From: Hofstenia miamia
Lineage: Eukaryota; Xenacoelomorpha; Acoela; Hofsteniidae
Direction of reading: 5' to 3'
Assembly: GCA_900660155.1 (NCBI GenBank)
Contig: CABFPE010000034.1
Coordinates: forward strand, 244,609 to 308,608
Length of the DNA: 64,000 bases
Shown here: one piece after another, positions 21,165 to 33,639 of the stretch
How positions within the stretch are numbered: the stretch's first letter is position 1
Layout of the letters: the number at the start of each line of letters is the position of its first letter
Translations under genes and position numbers: made by a program
The notes under the pieces: generated by a model
Told to the model about the DNA's origin: nothing
Databases searched by the model: none
The model's input: the letters and a program-made list of their open reading frames with translations, nothing else

Positions 21165-21560
21165 TCATGAATAATAATAATAATAATAAGCCCAAATGTT
21201 TTTACTTTGGATGAAAAACCAATTTGATGATTTAAGAATCCAATATATGGAAATTTTTAACACTAAGGAATGCTTATTTTCTACGGGTCTGTCTTCAACA
21301 AGCGTAAAATCATCGAAAAGTGAATCAGTAGAAAGTGCCAGAAGCCTCAAATCCTCTGCAAGTGAACAGGGCATAGCTTTTCAACAAATACCCGGCAAAT
21401 CATTAATGTACATTGTAAAAAGTAGAGGGCCTAACACGGATCCTTGAGTACCTCTTTTGTGATAGATCGAGTGCAATCATTAGCGATAGCAACTTCTCTC
21501 ATATATGTACTGAATTGTTAATCAAGTCTTTGAAATCTTAAAGAAGTTAATGCATTAGTA
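21165..21560 (-). mobile_element. LINE reverse transcriptase fragment
   Basis: The minus-strand peptide GTQGSVLGPLLFTMYINDLP is the conserved block before the catalytic YADD/FADD motif in Jockey/CR1/RTE-type LINEs. It is followed after a stop by a decayed LFADDLRLL-like stretch (SLAEDLRLLALS). Upstream (to about 21,560), an RT-like region (LINNSVHI) precedes it. Only about 130 codons remain. It has no ORF1, endonuclease or 3' tail, so it is a truncated, inactive piece. The plus-strand open frame at 21,196-21,447 is its shadow. Confidence 0.7.
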
Positions 21561-23240
21561 TAATATGATAATGACAATAGTCCAGCTTTTTCATAATTTA
21601 ATACTTAAAAGTTACACTCATAATATTTTAAACTTTTGCGGAAATGGCTGAAAATTTCAATTACGAAAGAGAAATTGTTTTTTGTTGATTATTTGTTATA
21701 TGCAGTGGCTTATGAAATTTCTGTTACTTATTGTTCGAAAATATTTGTTGCCTTTTTACTTTACTAACTTAATAGTGTGGCAGAATCTATTTCTTCATGG
21801 TGAAAACCGTGATGCTCACTTAAAAATGATGCTGAACTTTTAATTTATGCATTGTCACTTTAATGAGAATGAATAATACAGAAGTCAAAACAGCTGTTTT
21901 TACGAAGATGTCCAACATTTTTCAAACAGGGTCCATGTCTAAAATGAGGAATTGTAAGTAAGTACAATTCATACACCTACGTATATTTTAGAAAATGAAC
22001 ACATATGGCCATAAGCATATTCATAATAAATAGAAATTGCAATATTATTTTTCTGACTGTATCCTGGGCCATTATTGAATGTGATATTTGTTAGCATTCG
22101 ATAGACAGTAACTATTTATTTTTAGGCTAGGTTACCCAAAGCATCTACAATTTAAAATTAATTGCATAATTCATACGTATTGACTACATTATAATTGTAA
22201 TTGATGAGCTCTTTGTTATAATGAGCTTACAGCATTGGTATCGTTTTCTCTCGCATCCATTTCATTATGGCTACTGAATCGTTGAGGGAATTTAATCAAC
22301 TTTATTATATAATTATGACCCTTGTATCAAATAGTAAAATGCAAATACTTGCATATTTATTTTAGTTTGGAGAAGGATATATTTTGATTCAAAGCCTCTC
22401 ATTATTCATGATGCTCTACAAACAAAAAGTCTATTCCTTTAGCAAATGCAAGGAATACTAGCACAATTTAGCAACTCAAACGTGTAGAGATAAGTGCGAT
22501 AAAAATGCAAAGCCATTCAATTTTTAACAGGAAAACAACTTTGTATTTGAACATTTAGTACACGATTATTGAAGTTAATAATAACTAAAGTGATTACCTA
22601 CTATTCAACAAGTTCACCAATTCTTTATCCAATGTCCTAATTGAAAAGAATGTTTCCAACTCTGATTAGCTCTTTTGAAGTCAAAAGTAAGCTCTAATTT
22701 TATAGTAACACACTAATTGGCAATTTTCAATTTTATAATTGCGGTCAATCTAACATTGCCTATTCGGCAGTAAAAAAATTCCAAAATTTGACAACGCTTG
22801 AGAATTGAATTTTTCTTAAGCTTCAAAATCCCAAAACTTAATTCTTTCTTATTCCACCAATCATGAAAAAATTTAGCCGGATATGGCTACCTAATATAAT
22901 AGATATAAATATCGAACTATATTATAAGTTTGATAAATCATTTCTTTCGTCTTGCATTACTATTAAAGAACGTAACGAGCAATAATACTACATAGCAAAA
23001 ATGTGAACAAATGCGGATCGATTTTTCTTTGTTTAAATCAGCGGTCATTTGCAGCTATCTGCCTCCTTTAATATACTCGACTAATGAAGTATCAATAAAT
23101 TGACAAATATGACAAGACCAGTTGAACGCTTTTATATTTTACGCTCTCTTGACGAAGAAATGATTAACGAATCTCCCTATACTCATCCTCGGCATCGCGA
23201 TACAAATAATTAAATTTTTCTTACGCTACGGTTCATTCTG
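21561..23240. other. AT-rich non-coding stretch
   Basis: No supported feature. A possible plus-strand micro-exon (acceptor TTTTTCAAACAG, donor GTAAGT at 21,955) is too short to judge. Confidence 0.4.
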
Positions 23241-23430
23241 TCAAAGTGAAACCATCTCATCTACAATTCGTCTTTGCTGGGTGTTTGTTTTTGGTTGAAT
23301 TCCAGTCATTTCCAATTCACTCAATCGATTTCTCTTGGCAGTGAGGAAAGATTTCGTTTTCAACTATTTTTTAACAACTTGCAATGATTTTTCTTTTAAA
23401 CTTCTGCTTTCTTTACTAGTAAGTTTTACG
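23241..23430 (-). pseudogene. Lys/Arg-rich coding-like remnant
   Basis: A minus-strand frame with one internal TAG reads LTSKESRSLKEKSLQVVKK, then after the stop KTKSFLTAKRNRLSELEMTG and PKTNTQQRRIVDEMVSL, ending in TGA at 23,241. The composition is protein-like but the family is unknown. The plus strand over part of the same bases is also open (KDFVFNYFLTTCNDFSF) between an acceptor TTCTCTTGGCAG and a donor GTAAGT, so strand is uncertain. Confidence 0.25.
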
Positions 23431-24068
23431 TGTTGATTCATCACAATTATATATATATTCAACACTATCTGTTTTATAAGTCGCTTTACTATATCATATT
23501 ATTTTCCTTATATCATATATTGGAATAGCGGTTTCGCTGAAGCCGTTTCCAATTAGCTGCTTTTGATAGATTTATATAATGCATAGAAAAGAAATATTTA
23601 TATTAATCCTTATTGTTAAATATTCTAAAGCGAATAATGTACTGATAACAGGAGCGCATTCGAGGATTTCAACATTAGTTTTAAATTTTAAATATTTTTA
23701 TGGAATAGTTCATTCCTAAGCTGAAAAAAGCAATGTTGGAAGAATAAGTACGCCTCTGACTAAAGTTCTAAGGATTATGAGAAATATATGTACACATACA
23801 TGTATATGAAAATATTCAGTTAAATATGCACCAATAAATATGCATCATCTTCATGATAAAAAATACAGTCATTTGCACTATGGGAAAAATGTCGAACCTA
23901 AAAATTAATTGAAATTTTTTGTTTTTATAGGAAACATTAGGCGTCTAAAATAACCATGTTGTAAATATTTTGGATAAAATACTGAAATGGGCCGTTAGAA
24001 ATTGCGCTGATTTCACGTATCTTTCGGCATGTGTACACTTTTTTAAACACTTTTTATGTAAAATTGCT

Positions 24069-24108
<40 letters not shown>

Positions 24109-25060
24109 CGGTAAACTATAATCAATATTTGGAAAAAACATTTATTTAGATAGTCTCCAATCAATTAAACTTGCAGAAAAAATTTATTTCGAAACATGCG
24201 TATCACCCAACTGCACTGTCTATTATAATTACAACAAAGAATTGCCTAAAAAGCACAATTACATCATCGGAATCTTTAGAATTATGGGAGACATTGTCGG
24301 TGCCGTAAACACTGTATGTTAATAATCGAATAAAATTATTTCTTAAATTTTATGCTTTCTCCCATCCGTAATTATTCAACAAGTAATGAATTTATTATGC
24401 TAAATTCATTAGTCTTCAATATTTATATTCTCTGTAAAATGTCAATAAATCATTTCACTTCGTCCCCCATCCGACATAACTTTCAATTAATTAGAGCTTT
24501 TAAACAGTTCTAATCGCAGGGATATTTTCAAAATTAAGCATATTTACAACGTTTTTTAATTCAACCTTTATGTTGGAAAATTTACTTTATGATTTACCTA
24601 AATGAATTCTTTTGACATGAATATATTATTATTACAATAATGCCAAATCAGCAACAAATTTACTAATAGGTCAATAGAATTATTTCTTTTGTGTTTGTCT
24701 ATTTTTATTGCTTGCTTTTACATTTTTAATATTGACTTTCCTTTCGCAATTTAAATTCGAAACTATAGGGAATTAAAGCAGGTATAGTCCTTGTTAGTGC
24801 AAATTGAAGTAAGCATTTATGTTTATTAATAAAAGTGCAGTTTCAATCTTTAGCGCTCTAAACTGGTAAGTTTAGTTATAAATTGTTATTCTAATTAAAC
24901 ACTGGGTTTATATAATTCAAGGTGAAATGAAGTATTCAAAACGAGGTTTGCTGAGGAACTCTTTTTAAGAATTTCAAAATGAATGTTCACACTTTCCACA
25001 GAAGTGAAAAATTCCAATTGCTCATGCGTTTAGAACTAAATCTTATTTACTATTTGCTTT
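23431..25060. other. AT-rich non-coding stretch with (TA)n at 24,070-24,107
   Basis: It contains a 38-base TA microsatellite. No coding signal is convincing. Confidence 0.5.
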
Positions 25061-25073
25061 ACCTTGAATAACA

Positions 25074-25310
25074 TTTTTGTCTTCTGCTTTAATTTCATTA
25101 GATAATTTAAAAAAAATTAACTATTTTTGTAATTATCTCCCACTATTTGTGATAAAGGATCTTATTCGTATCATGTGGACGTGTGATTGCAGTAATTGTA
25201 GCAGAATTAGAATCTGCAGCCAGATGGACGTAAGCGTTAACGTTGTCTGGAAGGTCTTTATACCGTGTAGGTGGATGAAAAATTGACACCCGGTTATCAC
25301 CATGAATGGA
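25074..25310 (-). CDS. Candidate exon cluster, product unknown
   Basis: A minus-strand frame of about 55 codons reads NSIHGDNRVSIFHPPTRYKD, then LPDNVNAYVHLAADSNSATI, ending TNKILYHK at a TAG near 25,143. The base composition is less AT-rich than its surroundings, as expected for coding sequence. Just below it, a second piece (SNEIKAEDKNVIQ) ends in a donor GTAAAG near 25,073. A phase-compatible acceptor for the first piece is only weak. No domain is recognised. Confidence 0.3.
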
Positions 25311-25596
25311 ATTTAATATACAATTGAATTTAAAAAATATTAGAATGCTTTTTAGTTGCAAAAAATTGTTTTGCTATGTTTGTTGTTTAGAAGATTTAAT
25401 TTTACTAGAAAAGGAACCACTATATTTTCACTCATATTTACTGATGCATAGTACAAATTTGACTGTAAATTGATTTAATTTTACGATACAACTGTTGATC
25501 TAGCTTGATGATAAATACGACTAGTTCCATATTTGATTGCTAGAGTAACTAGTGTTTTGTGTCCGTACATTTAGTGCTGCCCTGCCCACCCTGTAC

Positions 25597-25729
25597 CTTT
25601 TTAACTTCTAATGCAAGGTGTCCAACTGGCATACTTGTCCATGGATCGATTTTCTTGGATGCAGATTCATTCCAGATCCATAGAATTCTTATGAATCGAT
25701 CCATGGGATTTCCACCGATCTCCATGCTA
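25597..25729 (-). CDS. Candidate exon with internal ATG, product unknown
   Basis: An acceptor (CCTGATATTTAG) and a good donor (AAAAAG then GTACAG) bracket 133 bases. From the ATG at 25,725 the exon encodes 43 residues, MEIGGNPMDRFIRILWIWNE ... VGHLALEVKK, ending in phase 0. It could be the first coding exon of a minus-strand gene. The peptide is Trp-rich with no signal peptide or domain I recognise. A diverged stretch with similar wording lies at 26,220-26,340. Confidence 0.4.
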
Positions 25730-25809
25730 CTAAATATCAGGTCGTCAAGGAAAAGCAGTAAGTATAATATAATATACAACAAAATGCATAGAGCTAGGCA
25801 TTAGGCCGG

Positions 25810-27570
25810 ACAAACTCCAATAACATGCTATTTTCCGATACTGCAATATTTTCGATTGTAAGTGCAGAAATATTGATAAAAATAAAACCATAAAATCATT
25901 TACTTCTCAAAATTTGAATCTAGTGTTATTGAAGAAAAATGGAGAAAAACTAACTATTAGTTTACTAACAGTGTGTTTGTTAACCGCCACATATAGTTTC
26001 TTAGTTAAAATGCCAACCCATATCCAAACCGAATTCTAATGATCACAAAAGATGAGCAAAAGAGACAACTTTAGAAATTTACAACATATCTTCATATGCA
26101 AAGATAATCAAATTGGTATTAATGTCAATACTAACGTCTGCAGCATACAATTCAGCAGCAATGTTCTATAATTACTCTAGTAGACCCCTACTATTAAACT
26201 AAAATATTAGATCCACGAAATATGCCTGATATCCATAGATCGAATTTTCTGATCAAGATCAATTCCAGATCAATGGACAAGTCTGCCGTCTGGCCAATGA
26301 AATAGCGTTTTGTGTTTGCAGATTTAACGCTGTCCGTATACATCTTGCGCTCGTTTCCTTTTAATGACGGGAATTGACCAGGCGGCACGGCCCGACAGCA
26401 ATCCAGAAACAAATATAAAGACTACAAAGAAAACACCACATTCAAAAAAGTTTTATACAATTGCTTTTCAGGAAGATATTTTGTATACCATTAAATTTCT
26501 TGTTGCAAAGATGAATCATAAAACATTCACTAAGTACATCTTTAATTTGTAATTGTCAACAAAGATGGACGCGCTTGCAAGGAGGATTAGAATGATCAAA
26601 AAGTTTTAAGGTTTTTTCACTGTTTTAAAAGTAAATCAAAGACAAATTAAAGGCATGCCTTAGATGTAAATGATTATGTATCCTATAAAACTCAATTGAA
26701 TTTAGTTCGTTGCGATTTATCATAAACCTAAATTACCTGAAAATTTCGTAAAAGTCCTTTTTATTGAAAATCAATACAGATAACTGTTTTTGCCTATAAT
26801 ATTAAAAAATGATTACTATCTTTGTCAAACTGTTGTACATGTCATGTGAGGTATGGTCCTTTAAAGGATCAAGAAATTACTCAAACCATTTCAAAATAAT
26901 AACTATATTTAGATAAGCTCAATATTAGACATTTTATTTGAATCCATAAACGAGGGCACTCCTTAATAAAGATAAAATTTAACACATTTACAAGAAATTC
27001 ATCAAAGCATGGTCATGAATATTCTAATTATTAGTGGCTCTGGCATAATATATGCCTAAGGCCCCCTACCCCACAGGCAACCCTACTCCGCACATTTCCT
27101 TTAATGCTCGATGCCTGCCATTCTGCCTATCGGGCATGGGCTGCCCCACGCGAGCAAAGCACCTCCTTAAATTGTAATGACATATTTTGCCCTTCTAAAA
27201 TTTGAATTTAGTTACGAACCCGCGTTGAGCACTCTCTGGCTGCACTCTGCGATTATGTCATCACTATGCAATTTCTCTAAATTAATGCCAATCTATTTGA
27301 TTGAATAATCTGCATCTAATCTCATTTGAGTTTGAGCTGTGAAACCTAATATTTTCTAAAAGGACCGAATAAGACCGATTAACGGGTGTACTTAAAGTGG
27401 TGCGCAGGGGGGGGGGCTAATCCCACCTTGTTACATTTGAGTACGGGGACTTAGCCCCCCTTGTTAAAGTTATATTATGATGTGGGGATGTTGAATTTTA
27501 TTTGTTGAGAAATTTAACTTGGTTAAACTACAACATAAATATCCAGTGCTCAAATTTAGAGTCCCCTTGT
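25810..27570. other. Mostly non-coding stretch
   Basis: It contains the diverged similarity to the 25.6 kb exon near 26,220-26,340 and GC-richer phrases near 27,060-27,180 and a G-run near 27,405-27,415. Nothing is classifiable. Confidence 0.35.
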
Positions 27571-27804
27571 TAATTATTTAGGAGTACACATATGGACGCC
27601 GTCAGGATAGCAGGGACCAGACAAATTGCAGGACTTAAGCATGAGGGAAATATCATGGGCGTTGAAGACGATGCCACATAGGCGAATCAGTGTGGAAGTG
27701 GCAGGAGGACCTGGACAGAGAGAGACAGGATCCGAGAAATTCGAGGCAAAATAAACATTGAAAAGATCAGCCTTCACCAGATCCGAGTGTGCAGAAAGAT
27801 GGTT

Positions 27805-28860
27805 CTAATTCAAGCTGGGGAAATCAGGTTTGGAATGCAAGGAACGCAAAAAAGAGTAAGAGTATTGAAGAGATCCCGATGAGAAGCTGAACAGCAGAGA
27901 GATTTTGTCGAGTTCCATGAAGTTGATGACGTCTTCTGTGAGAGAAGAGAGCTTCAAAGAATCAGAAGGACCGTAACGGCGTTTGAAAGATTCAAGTTTA
28001 TTAAAAATGTGTGTACAGTAAGGGATGAGAAGTAGAAAGGGAGAGAAATACGCTTTTTCCGACGACGGGAAACAAAGGATGAAATAACTTGGTGAAGGAA
28101 GGTGTACCAATCATCAGCAGAGAAAGAGTCCTTAGAAATGGGAAATGAGGATGAGAGAGCAGCATTAAGAGAAACAAAGTCACTGTTAGATCGAGCATAT
28201 TGAGGAGCAGCAGGAGATGGGGTTATAGAATTGGCAGACAGGTTGAAGCGAACAAATGAGTGATCAGACAGATTAACCGGAAAAGGGACTATAGAGGTGT
28301 CAAAAATACGATCAGAGTGAGAGCACAAAACCAAGTCAAGAAGAGAGGAGCAAAAAGATCCAGAACAGCGGATTCATAGGAGTCATTAGAGTCTAGTGCA
28401 TTCCAACAAACATTAGGAAGGTTGAAGTCACCACAGATGAGGAGATGGGGAGGAGTGGGAAATCCAAGTTGACGAGAGAGAGTGATAGACTGATCATGAA
28501 AGTACTCAAGCATGGATTAAAAATCAGCAAGGGGAATACGAAAAGGACTGTTGGATGGAGGGTTGTAAACACAGAGAAGAGAAACAATGTGATCACTGAG
28601 AACAACAGCACAACCGCAACAGAAATCAAAGGAAAAAGACTCAAAGGAGAGGGGGTGGATGTCAAGATTAGGACGACGTGAGGCAATGAGAACACCACCA
28701 TGATGACCACAAGAGCAATCCATACGGCAGAGAACTTTGAGTGTGGAGTTAGGAAATGCAACAGTGTCATGAAGAGAAGTATCAAACCAGGTTTCAGTAA
28801 TGAAAATGAAGTCAACAGGAGACTGCAGAAAGAAGTTGTCAAAACTGAGACGACGGCTTA
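27805..28860 (-). pseudogene. LINE ORF2 endonuclease domain, broken
   Basis: The endonuclease nicks target DNA to prime reverse transcription. On the minus strand the motifs are in order: ITETWFDTSLHDTVAFPNST near 28,800, HHGGVLIASRRP near 28,690, LLCVYNPPSN near 28,560, HLLICGDFNLPNVCWN near 28,430, and VNLSDHSFVRFNLS near 28,270. They correspond to the E-T-W, GDFN and SDH catalytic blocks. The frame changes several times, so no intact protein remains. Confidence 0.75.
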
Positions 28861-28899
28861 ATTAGACAAGACTGCGGGCATTGGCGAGCAAAAAAGAGA

Positions 28900-30180
28900 A
28901 GCCAGAGTTGGGATTAGGAGTAAGATCAAATCTAAGAGGTGCAGGTAGTCAATCACGACCAGACGGTAGTATCGGATCAAGAGGCCATCTGACCACACTT
29001 CAGGATCCATGAGAGCAAGATGAGACTTGATTACAGACAATGTGGAAGGAGGCGAATGGAGAATCCTTACGTAGTGGAATGGGAAGAACGTCATAAAATT
29101 GGAGGGAGGAGCCACGGAGGTGATCAGCAACATCAGAATCAGAAACAGAATTAGCAAGACGGCCAATGTAGATATGAGCTTTACGATGAGGACGAAGAAG
29201 AGAACTAATCGGAACAGCAGGCAGTTGGCAGGATGAACTAGTGCCAAGGATATGACATGGGCGATGATTCCGGTGAGTAGGCAGTGGACCAGACTGTTCT
29301 GGGGCACGTGGCAATGCAGGCGAGGGAGCGGCAGTGGGAGTAGAACGTTAGGCAGGATGATCATGACGGTTGGTAATGGTACGTGAGGTAGCAGCACTGT
29401 AGGAGAACATTTGTGAATGTTAGTGAAGATACGTCGAAAGAAAGCTTTGTGAGAGATTCAGACAAGGATGATATGACACCAGGACGATCATTGGNAATCT
29501 AAGAGGTGCAGGTAGTCAATCACGACCAGACGGTAGTATCGGATCAAGAGGCCATCTGACCACACTTCAGGATCCATGAGAGCAAGATGAGACTTGATTA
29601 CAGACAATGTGGAAGGAGGCGAATGGAGAATCCTTACGTAGTGGAATGGGAAGAACGTCATAAAATTGGAGGGAGGAGCCACGGAGGTGATCAGCAACAT
29701 CAGAATCAGAAACAGAATTAGCAAGACGGCCAATGTAGATATGAGCTTTACGATGAGGACGAAGAAGAGAACTAATCGGAACAGCAGGCAGTTGGCAGGA
29801 TGAACTAGTGCCAAGGATATGACATGGGCGATGATTCCGGTGAGTAGGCAGTGGACCAGACTGTTCTGGGGCACGTGGCAATGCAGGCGAGGGAGCGGCA
29901 GTGGGAGTAGAACGTTAGGCAGGATGATCATGACGGTTGGTAATGGTACGTGAGGTAGCAGCACTGTAGGAGAACATTTGTGAATGTTAGTGAAGATACG
30001 TCGAAAGAAAGCTTTGTGAGAGATTCAGACAAGGATGATATGACACCAGGACGATCATTGGAGGACAGGAGCGAGGTAGAGAGAGGGAAGTGACAGCTTG
30101 GCGCAGCAGCAAAATGATGGCGTATTTCTTCAGACCACCAACAGCAGAGTTAAACTGGGCATCGCTCAAATTTTTGAGGT
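28900..30180 (-). pseudogene. LINE ORF1 protein, broken and duplicated
   Basis: The frame starts with a stretch around LSDAQFNSAVGGLKKYAIIL. A Pro-rich linker follows, then a C-terminal block KAHIYIGRLANSVSDSDVAD and DPEVWSDGLLIRYYR. These resemble the RRM-like and DPxxWPxGV blocks of CR1-like ORF1 proteins. The same bases appear twice (28,929-29,494 and 29,496-30,061) only because of the assembly join. Confidence 0.6.
28929..30061. repeat. 566-bp exact duplication around one N
   Basis: Bases 28,929-29,494 equal 29,496-30,061, with a single N at 29,495. Perfect identity and the N point to an assembly join rather than a tandem duplication. Confidence 0.9.
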
Positions 30181-30190
30181 TGGACAGCGA

Positions 30191-33158
30191 AATTGAAGGC
30201 GTAACAATTAATTTAATTAAACTGTATAATAAACAGGCAAATTAGTTAAAATTCCTTTTTTTCTGTAGCGTATTATAATTTTAGCATAAAATTTTAAATT
30301 ATTTTAATTTTAAAAAATACTATTGAAATTAGATGAGCATAGCTACGGCTACCCTGTGGCACATAAACCTGTTACTATTAATTTATAATCAACTGAAGAA
30401 TGTCAAATATTAAGCATTGCATGAGTAATAACTACATAAAATTTTCTCCTCGTCTATCATTTCTATACACCACACTGTTCCTATTTACCGGATTTGACGA
30501 TCAATTTTTTTGTATTCAAATTCAACACTATGCACCACCTATTCCGAGAGTCCAAAAACAAATTTGTGCGACATATCAAAACTCAGCACAATTTTTTTAA
30601 ATTTTAGAATTTATTGATTTTAACAAGAGTTTTACATTTTTGAATTGGTTGATTTACTTTAATTTTATAAACATATTTAACAACAATTATTGAAATTGAT
30701 ACTAAGCACACATTCATACCATTAGGTGATAATTTGGAAATATACTTAATCTTATGCCATTGAAAATGCATTAAAAATTTGTCTATTTTATAGTGTTTAT
30801 AGTGCATAATGCAAAAATCTCACAAAACACAACATGCTATTATTAAAACGTAATTTGAAAATTTAAAAAATTTGTGCTGAATCTTGAAAATGTGCACAAA
30901 TTTTATGTTTTCATTCTTTAGAGTCAGAAGATGTTGGTGAAGTCCGTGCATATTGATAAATTTCAAAAAGTAAAAATTCAATAGTTTGTGCCTTTCCTTT
31001 TTTTCAACATTGAGCCCCCTCTAAATATTTTGTATCCGCCCCTGACCAATGTTTATTAATTCTCAAATTATACGATTTTAAAAAAACGTCTCGGCATTCA
31101 AGTAAGAGCAGAATAAAATTTTATGATATTAAAGATTGTATTGACGTCAACACTTTGTAATATTTCCCTTGATCCTTTGAATTGTGTTGTACGTATTAGC
31201 TAAAATGATGTAGGTGTTTATAAATCGAAGAGTGATTTAGTTTTTTATTCCTCGCTGTATGACATTGGTTTTTTCCACCGTAATATAGCATGTGTTGCAA
31301 TTCCATTGCATAAAGTGCATTCAGTAGTTAAAAGAAGCATTTAGTTTTAACTATTGTATTTTTGTAAGGTTTGTGCCTCTTTTAGGTTCTTAAATCTAAA
31401 TGATCATAGGCTGCTTCCCATTTTCTCATCTTATGATAGCATGGGAAAAGTATAAAATAAAATTTTTTTAAACAATGTTTGTATTAAAAGTCAATCTATT
31501 TTTCTTAAAGACTTTTTTAAATCCTCATAGTGCATTTGTTAATGCATGAAGAAATATTTGTTTGTATAACAGGATATCAATTGAACCAAATACAAAAATT
31601 AGTAGTTTACGAAGGTATTGAATTGTAGTTTTGACAAACATTGTCAACTAAAGGTTCTCACAATTTATAGGAATAATTTGAATTCACATTTACGTTTGTA
31701 CACTGTTTAAATGAAAACTTATAAAGTGTATTTTTATTGGCCCTATTGATTTTACATGCACTACTAATATCCAGGCTCGTAGCCACGGGGGTTCGGGGGT
31801 TAGGAGGGACGAACGTGAAAAGTCAGGCAAGCCCTTTAGGGCAACAAAGCTAAAAGCAAAATCAGCATGTAAAAATAAAATTTGTAAATTCAATTGTTGT
31901 AACTTTGCTCTCAATAATGTCATGAAATACATTTCTAAAGTCTATTTTGTCTATACTTTCAAAAAATTTGGTCACGTACTTGATCAATATACTAGGTGAC
32001 CTTTCCTACCAAAAATCCTGCTACGCCCATGGATGCCACAAAATTAAAATGGTGTACAAGCTTGGTAAAATTTAAGTTAGTTTAAATTATAAAGAAAGTG
32101 GAAATTCCAATAAACCCCTTCTGAATGCATGTCGACCCCTCCTTAGGTGATAATGCTGGCTACTCGCCATGTTTTAGTATATTTACCTCATTGAAGACAT
32201 TGAATATAATTTCAAATTTTAACCAATATTAATTTTGGAGCTGCTAAGAGAAACACTACAGTAACTAAAACATTCAATGAAAGAGAAAAACGTTATTATA
32301 AAATATGTTGCATCTAATAAGTTGGAATAGAACTATAGTAAAAGAAGACGTAGTACTAACGAAAAACTGCGTTCGAAAAAGTTTCGAGATGATCGAACAA
32401 TATTTAATGAATCAAATTTTTTCTCGGTTTATTCCCCATGTGAAATTATATTCTACATCATAAATGTTGATTTATGAGTTTTTTAAGAAGAAAGTAAAAC
32501 GCAACACCTATTTTTTCCAGAGGCGATTCATTTGAAGTAAAAGATTATGTAAATTTAAATAGCGCTTCGCTATTAAAGATTCTCACCATAAAGTGAACAT
32601 CTAATTCCCAAAGCAAAGAATTCCTTCAATTCACCGCCACAAAAAATTCAACACAGGAATTAATCGTCCAAAGAAAAGTGAACTGACAGGAGTCTTATGC
32701 AAAAAACTCGTAAATCATTTGAAACGGGATTTTCTTTGGAAACCTAATTAATCGGTGTTCAATTAATCTCGTGAAAGTTCTAGGTTCTGATTATAGTCTT
32801 TTATCAGTATTCCTTGAGGATATCTTCACTTTGTACCTCTGCAAAATGAGGTCTTAAGCGATGCTGATATTATTTAGACTACTTCTGAAAAGCCATGGCC
32901 TATTGAACATATGGTTACGGCTAATGCTAACAAATATCGAGTAGATTGTTAACTAAAATTTCATTTTAAGTGACTAGAACATTAATTAATTGCGTTCACT
33001 GTGTTCGCATTTGGATAGGATATTTTTTCTTTTTTGGGGAGATGTCTTGCATAAATAGTTCGTTTGAAGGTTTTATGAGTTATCTTCTTAATTGGCAAAT
33101 TTTATAATTTATTGTTTATTTATAATATTAGATATATCTTCAAATTTAATTTTTTTAG
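30191..33158. other. AT-rich non-coding stretch
   Basis: It contains GC-richer repeat-like phrases near 31,010-31,050, 31,775-31,815 and 32,020-32,150. No frames, ends or splice pairs are convincing. Confidence 0.4.
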
Positions 33159-33385
33159 AGAGGGTTTTTTAAAAAGCCCACCCCTCAATCATGTATCTGA
33201 CTGCAAATGAAAAGAAAAGTCTAATTGACTCAGTAAAAAGTGTTATTTGCGAACTTATTCGTTTATTTAGTGTCGAAGCTGAGGGGGTTGAGCCACAGGA
33301 CAATACTGTACTACTATGGGGAGGGAAATACAACAAACTTTTATCAATGGAAGAGAATATTCCAACCAAATGTGTAGTAAAATAG
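33159..33385 (+). CDS. Candidate exon, short unknown protein
   Basis: A strong acceptor (AATTTTTTTAG at 33,158) is followed 32 bases later by an ATG that opens 64 codons: MYLTANEKKSLIDSVKSVIC ... WGGKYNKLLSMEENIPTK, to TAG at 33,383-33,385. The composition is protein-like (charged, few rare residues). It might be a first coding exon, a stand-alone small protein or a transposase N-terminal fragment. I do not recognise it. Confidence 0.3.
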
Positions 33386-33639
33386 TATTCATGAAAAATT
33401 AGATTCATTTTAAAAAATTAGAATTTTGCCATGGACATAGGCCATGTTTTTAATTGCGTACTATTATTAGAGAAATAATTCTCTTTCCAAATGCAAGAGT
33501 GCAACCATAAATGATTATTTGTAGTTGCATTCATGCAAAATTCTACAACCTGATAAGTTTTAAGCCATCTGATTTAAAGAAATAGAAAATTGGTTTGTAG
33601 AACTAGTTTAATAACATTATTTATCAACGTTATTAAACT

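Larger units (their letters stand above)
27574..30190 (-). mobile_element. APE-type LINE, truncated before the reverse transcriptase
   Basis: This is a minus-strand non-LTR retrotransposon relic, 5' end near 30,190. ORF1 lies at about 28,900-30,180, the apurinic endonuclease at about 27,950-28,860, and the linker that normally precedes the RT (VKADLFNVYFASNF) near 27,770. The sequence stops at PDGVHMCTP near 27,580, just where the reverse transcriptase would begin, so the 3' half is absent. That is unusual for LINEs, which normally lose their 5' end. About 566 bases are duplicated by an assembly join at N 29,495, so the real copy is shorter. Confidence 0.8.

Noticed and set aside
28445-28681. 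78-codon plus-strand frame
   Set aside because: It is antisense to the LINE endonuclease.
28393-28842. 149-codon minus-strand frame and other long hydrophobic frames at 28.4-30.0 kb
   Set aside because: These are out-of-frame shadows of the LINE ORF1 and endonuclease. The motifs lie in the neighbouring frames.
28929-30061. Tandem duplication of the LINE ORF1 region as a biological event
   Set aside because: The copies are identical and abut an N, so an assembly join is the simpler reading.
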